Shown piece after piece: positions 61,148 to 64,000 of a DNA stretch of 64,000 nt. This DNA is from Aquabacterium sp. A7-Y (lineage in GTDB: Bacteria > Pseudomonadota > Gammaproteobacteria > Burkholderiales > Burkholderiaceae_C): assembly GCF_026153205.1 (NCBI RefSeq), contig NZ_JAPFBW010000009.1:152158-216157 (forward strand), given 5' to 3'. The notes under the pieces were generated by a model that was given only the letters and a program-made list of their open reading frames with translations, searched no databases and was not told the origin of the DNA. How positions within the stretch are numbered: position 1 is the stretch's first letter; each line of letters begins with the position of its first letter. The position numbers were made by a program, and so were the translations under genes.

Positions 61148-62259
61148 ACCCCACGCTCCATGAGCCACAGCTGCAGTTTCAGCGCGGCGACGGCCCCGGC
61201 CAGGATCGCTGCGAAGGCAATGAAGCTGCCCAGTGCCAGGGTCGAAAGGCCCGAGACGCCCTGCCCTACGGTGCAGCCCATCGCCGTGACGCCGCCCACC
61301 CCCATCAGCACCCCGCCGATCAGGTGACGCGCGGTGTCCGGCGCGTCGCGGAAGCCCTCCCAGCGGAAGCTGCGGGTGGCCAGCGCATGCAGCGCGGCGC
61401 CTGCCACGACCCCCAGTACCGAGACGATGCCCAGGGTCAGCACGCGGCTGCGGTCGCTGAAGAGGATCAGCCAGTCGAGTGTGTAGGCCACCGGCGCGAC
61501 GAAGCTCAGCGCTTCCATGCGCTGAGAGTGGGTCGCGACAAAGGCCTCCTGCAGCGTGTTCGGATCCTCGGCCACATAACCCAGGCGGCCCGAGACCCAC
61601 CAGACACCGACCACCACGAGGCCGATGCCGATACCGCCCAGCAGCCGCTCGGCGCTGCGCCCTTCCGACCGGGCCAGGGCCCAGGCGATACAGGTGCCGC
61701 CGATGCCCAGGCCCAGCCCCCACGACCACAGCGTGCGCGGACCGGCCGAGAGATGGCTGAGCAGGCTCGGCAGGTCCTGGCCGGCCGGCAGGGTCAGCGC
61801 CGCCTGGTCCACCGTGTGAACGCGCAGCACGCCCGTCACGCCGCGCAGCGTCGCGTAGGCCGCCAGCCCGAGCACCAGGAAGACCACCAGCGACTTGAGA
61901 TTGCCGCCGCCGATGCAGACCAGCGTCTTGCTGCCGCAACCCGAGGCCAGCACCATGCCGATCCCGAACAGGAAGCCGCCGACCAGCGCCGACAGCCAGA
62001 TCAGGCGGGGCCCGCCGTAGAGGCTCTTGGAGGCCTCCACCCACCCCAGCCCTGCCATCGCGTTGAAGCCGACGATGGCCACGCCGATCGCCAGCACCCA
62101 CATGCGCATGCGACCCCAATCTCCCATCGCGACGATGTCGGCGACGGCACCCATGGTGCAGAAGCGGCTGCGGTGCGCGATCACGCCGAAAGCGACCGAC
62201 AAAAAGAAAGCAGCCCAGAGAACCTGGGCTGCGATGGCTGGAAGATCGGCGTCTTGCAT
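61144..62259 (-). CDS. YeeE/YedE family sulfur transporter
   Basis: 371 residues with about nine to ten membrane helices. Three conserved Cys motifs are in place: RSRFCTMGAVAD, LASGCGSKTLVC and TAMGCTVGQGVSGL. In TsuA-type members they form the path for thiosulfate uptake; in others they move sulfur for selenium or sulfur metabolism. Substrate not certain. It overlaps tcdA by four bases, so sulfur import and tRNA modification are translated together, an arrangement whose meaning is unclear. Confidence 0.9.
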   Translation of the reverse strand: MQDADLPAIAAQVLWAAFFLSVAFGVIAHRSRFCTMGAVADIVAMGDWGRMRMWVLAIGVAIVGFNAMAGLGWVEASKSLYGGPRLIWLSALVGGFLFGIGMVLASGCGSKTLVCIGGGNLKSLVVFLVLGLAAYATLRGVTGVLRVHTVDQAALTLPAGQDLPSLLSHLSAGPRTLWSWGLGLGIGGTCIAWALARSEGRSAERLLGGIGIGLVVVGVWWVSGRLGYVAEDPNTLQEAFVATHSQRMEALSFVAPVAYTLDWLILFSDRSRVLTLGIVSVLGVVAGAALHALATRSFRWEGFRDAPDTARHLIGGVLMGVGGVTAMGCTVGQGVSGLSTLALGSFIAFAAILAGAVAALKLQLWLMERGV

Positions 62260-62307
62260 GGGACCGATTTTAGAAGCGCCCCGACGCCGCGGCAGCTGCA
62301 GGGTCAG

Positions 62308-63096
62308 TTACCGCAGCGCCGCCCGCCTTTCCTTGGCCTCGGCCGCGGCTTCGCTCTGCGGGTGGGCCTTGATCAGCTCGTCCAGCGTGCGGCGCGCGCC
62401 CGTCCGGTCCTTGAGCTCGATCTGGCACATCGCGATCGACAGCAGCGCCTCGGGCGCCCGCAGGTGCTGGGGCGAGGCCGTGACCAGGCTGCGGAAGGCC
62501 GTCATGGCCTCGCGGTAGTCGCGCTTGCCGTAGAGCGCGTTGCCCATCCAGTAGAGCACCGCCTCGTTGTAGCCGCTGCCGGGGTAGCGGCGCTGGAAGG
62601 CGGCAAAAGCATCGGCCGCAGCCGGGAAGTCGCCCTTGCGGAACAGCTCCAGGGCCGCTTCGTAGTCGCGCTTTTCGTCGGGCCGGACCTGGATGTCCTT
62701 GCCGTCCACCACCGCACGCTGCGGCTCGAACTGGCGCATGCGCTCGTCCAAGCCTGCCTTCAGGTCGGTCTGGCCGCGCTGCAGCTCGGCCAGCGTGCGG
62801 GCCAGCTGCTCGTTCTCGCCGCGCAGCCGGGCCAGCTCGGAGCGGGTCTGCTCCAGCTGGTTGTTCAAATCGAGCAGGCTGCGGCGCAGCTGCTCGATCT
62901 GCTCGGTGTTGCGCGTCTGCTCGCCGCGGCGCTGCTCGGTGGCCTGGTCGAGGCGCTGGCGCAGCTCGAGGATGGCCCGGCGCGCCTCGTCGTCGCTGAA
63001 GATCGCATGCGCGGACAGCGGCGCCGCGCAGGCCAGCGCCAGCAGCGTAGCCTGCGCCACACTGCCCAGGCGGCCCGAGATAATGCGGGATCTCAT
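62308..63096 (-). CDS. cpoB: Cell division coordinator CpoB (YbgF)
   Basis: 262 residues. Signal peptide ending ...APLSAHA, a coiled coil at about 40-120 (LLDLNNQLEQTRSELARLRG) and three TPR-like repeats from about 140 (DYEAALELFRKGDFPAAADA) to the end. CpoB links PBP1B activity with Tol-Pal-driven outer membrane constriction. It follows pal by 13 bases in the standard tolB-pal-cpoB order. Confidence 0.93.
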   Translation of the reverse strand: MRSRIISGRLGSVAQATLLALACAAPLSAHAIFSDDEARRAILELRQRLDQATEQRRGEQTRNTEQIEQLRRSLLDLNNQLEQTRSELARLRGENEQLARTLAELQRGQTDLKAGLDERMRQFEPQRAVVDGKDIQVRPDEKRDYEAALELFRKGDFPAAADAFAAFQRRYPGSGYNEAVLYWMGNALYGKRDYREAMTAFRSLVTASPQHLRAPEALLSIAMCQIELKDRTGARRTLDELIKAHPQSEAAAEAKERRAALR

Positions 63097-63109
63097 CGCC
63101 TCGGGGCGC

Positions 63110-63637
63110 TCAGCGCACGTTCAGCTCGGCGCGGCGGTTCTTGGCCCAGGCTTCTTCGTCCGTGCCCAGCGCGACGGGACGCTCCTCGCCATAGCTCACC
63201 GCCTCCATCTGGGCTTCCTTGACGCCCAGCAGCGCCAGCGACTTGCGCACCGCCTCGGCGCGCTTCTGGCCCAGCGCCAGGTTGTACTCCCGGCCGCCGC
63301 GCTCGTCGGCGTGGCCCTCGATGGTCAGGCGACGCTGACCGCCGTTCAGCAGCTTGGCATAGGAGGACATGGTCTGGCCGTACTCGTCCTTGACGACATA
63401 GCTGTCGAAGTCGAAGTAGACGACGCGGTCCAGCTTGCCGGCGGCGCCCTGCTGGTTGTCCTGACCCTGCAGCTCAACCTGCTTGACAGCCGACTCCGCA
63501 GCACCGCCCTGCCCCACCAGATTGCCGGTGCGGCTTTCGACCGGGGTCTCGTCCAGCTTCACGCTGGATCCGCAGCCCGCGAGAACCGCGGACAGGCATG
63601 CGGTTGCCAGCGCGGAGGACACAGTGCGAAGTTTCAT
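63110..63637 (-). CDS. pal: Peptidoglycan-associated lipoprotein
   Basis: 175 residues. The lipobox VLAGC (Cys22) is followed by a flexible linker and an OmpA-type domain with YFDFDSYVVKDEYGQTMSSY and LTIEGHADERGGREYNLALG, binding peptidoglycan stem peptides. AGGAG precedes the ATG; the frame stays open upstream but only this start gives a signal sequence. Part of the Tol-Pal envelope system. Confidence 0.96.
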   Translation of the reverse strand: MKLRTVSSALATACLSAVLAGCGSSVKLDETPVESRTGNLVGQGGAAESAVKQVELQGQDNQQGAAGKLDRVVYFDFDSYVVKDEYGQTMSSYAKLLNGGQRRLTIEGHADERGGREYNLALGQKRAEAVRKSLALLGVKEAQMEAVSYGEERPVALGTDEEAWAKNRRAELNVR

Positions 63638-63794
63638 GGAATAGCTCCTATCAAGAACGAAACGCGTGATCCGGGACCACGCTTGGGGTGAAGGCCCACC
63701 CACAAAAGACGGGCAGGCAGGGAAACAGTGACCGCCCAGCGGCACGGTGCGTGATTGTGAGGCCGACACAACGAATCCGCACAGCCCCGGCCTC

Positions 63795-64000
63795 TCAGCG
63801 CGAGAACGGCCCCCAGACCGGCTCGCGCACATCCCCGCGGTTGGACAGCAGGGTCGCTTTGATCTTGCCATCAAGCGTGGAGGTCATCAACACGTCGCGC
63901 CCCTGGGCCCGGGTGGCGAAAAGCACCAGGCGGCTGTTCGGCGCGAAGCTCGGGCTTTCGTCGTCGCGGGTGTCGGAGATGGTCGTCACGGTGCCGGAGG
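63795..64000 (-). CDS. tolB: Tol-Pal system protein TolB, C-terminal end only
   Basis: The last 68 or so codons are inside the window; the gene continues beyond it. TTISDTRDDESPSFAPNSRL and KATLLSNRGDVREPVWGPFS match the final blades of the TolB beta-propeller. The periplasmic protein bridges Pal and the TolQRA motor. The 157-base gap before pal shows no clear hairpin. Confidence 0.92.
   Translation of the reverse strand, partial: SGTVTTISDTRDDESPSFAPNSRLVLFATRAQGRDVLMTSTLDGKIKATLLSNRGDVREPVWGPFSR

Overview
The window is 64 kb of GC-rich chromosome from a betaproteobacterium. Gene order and protein families point to Burkholderiales, probably the Rubrivivax/Leptothrix/Caldimonas side. The evidence is the truA-trpF-trpB-trpA-accD-folC-dedD-cvpA-purF-metZ run, leuCDB-asd-fimV, a GntR-linked sdh-gltA block facing mdh, and PEP-CTERM surface proteins. 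The lineage is inferred from these features; there is no rRNA here. Almost everything is core metabolism, and no phage, insertion sequence, CRISPR array or integrase is seen.

Layout. 1-5.8 kb (+): the end of a membrane fusion protein gene, an RND pump, pcm, a rhodanese and a TolC-type outer membrane channel. 5.8-8.7 kb (-): waaA (lipopolysaccharide Kdo transferase) and a phosphomanno/phosphoglucomutase. 8.9-12.5 kb (+): alkylation repair (an Ada-AlkA fusion and ogt), an EamA transporter, a PcaC-like protein and a 56-residue basic protein. 12.5-13.3 kb (-): five tRNA genes (Ala, then Glu-Asp twice) with their own promoter and two terminators. 13.3-32.2 kb (-): biosynthesis genes gltX, metZ, purF, cvpA, a SPOR protein, folC, accD, trpA/B/F, truA, fimV (frameshifted), asd and leuB/D/C.

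32.4-53.5 kb is a concentrated carbon-cycle locus. gltA, sdhE, sdhB, sdhA, sdhD, sdhC and a GntR/UTRA regulator lie on the minus strand. Facing them on the plus strand are mdh, a citrate-lyase-beta-like protein, prpC, a small secreted protein, prpD, acnB and, after an interruption, acnA. A near-identical 18-bp palindrome lies at the mdh/gntR promoter region and inside the acnB promoter, and is the best candidate operator of the GntR protein. The interruption (46.7-50.6 kb) holds a DUF72 protein, a large lipoprotein glycoside hydrolase and a decayed DUF4349 gene.

53.6-64 kb: an ArsC/YffB-like protein, a small lipoprotein, two tandem paralogous PEP-CTERM giants, two tRNA-Lys genes with a strong promoter, tcdA with a YeeE/YedE transporter, and the start of the Tol-Pal cluster (cpoB, pal, tolB), which runs off the end.

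The most notable observations are the shared palindrome in the TCA/methylcitrate locus, the paired PEP-CTERM proteins, the fimV homopolymer frameshift, the glycoside hydrolase lipoprotein, the truncated DUF4349 gene and the tandem tRNA duplication. No clearly new multi-gene system was found.
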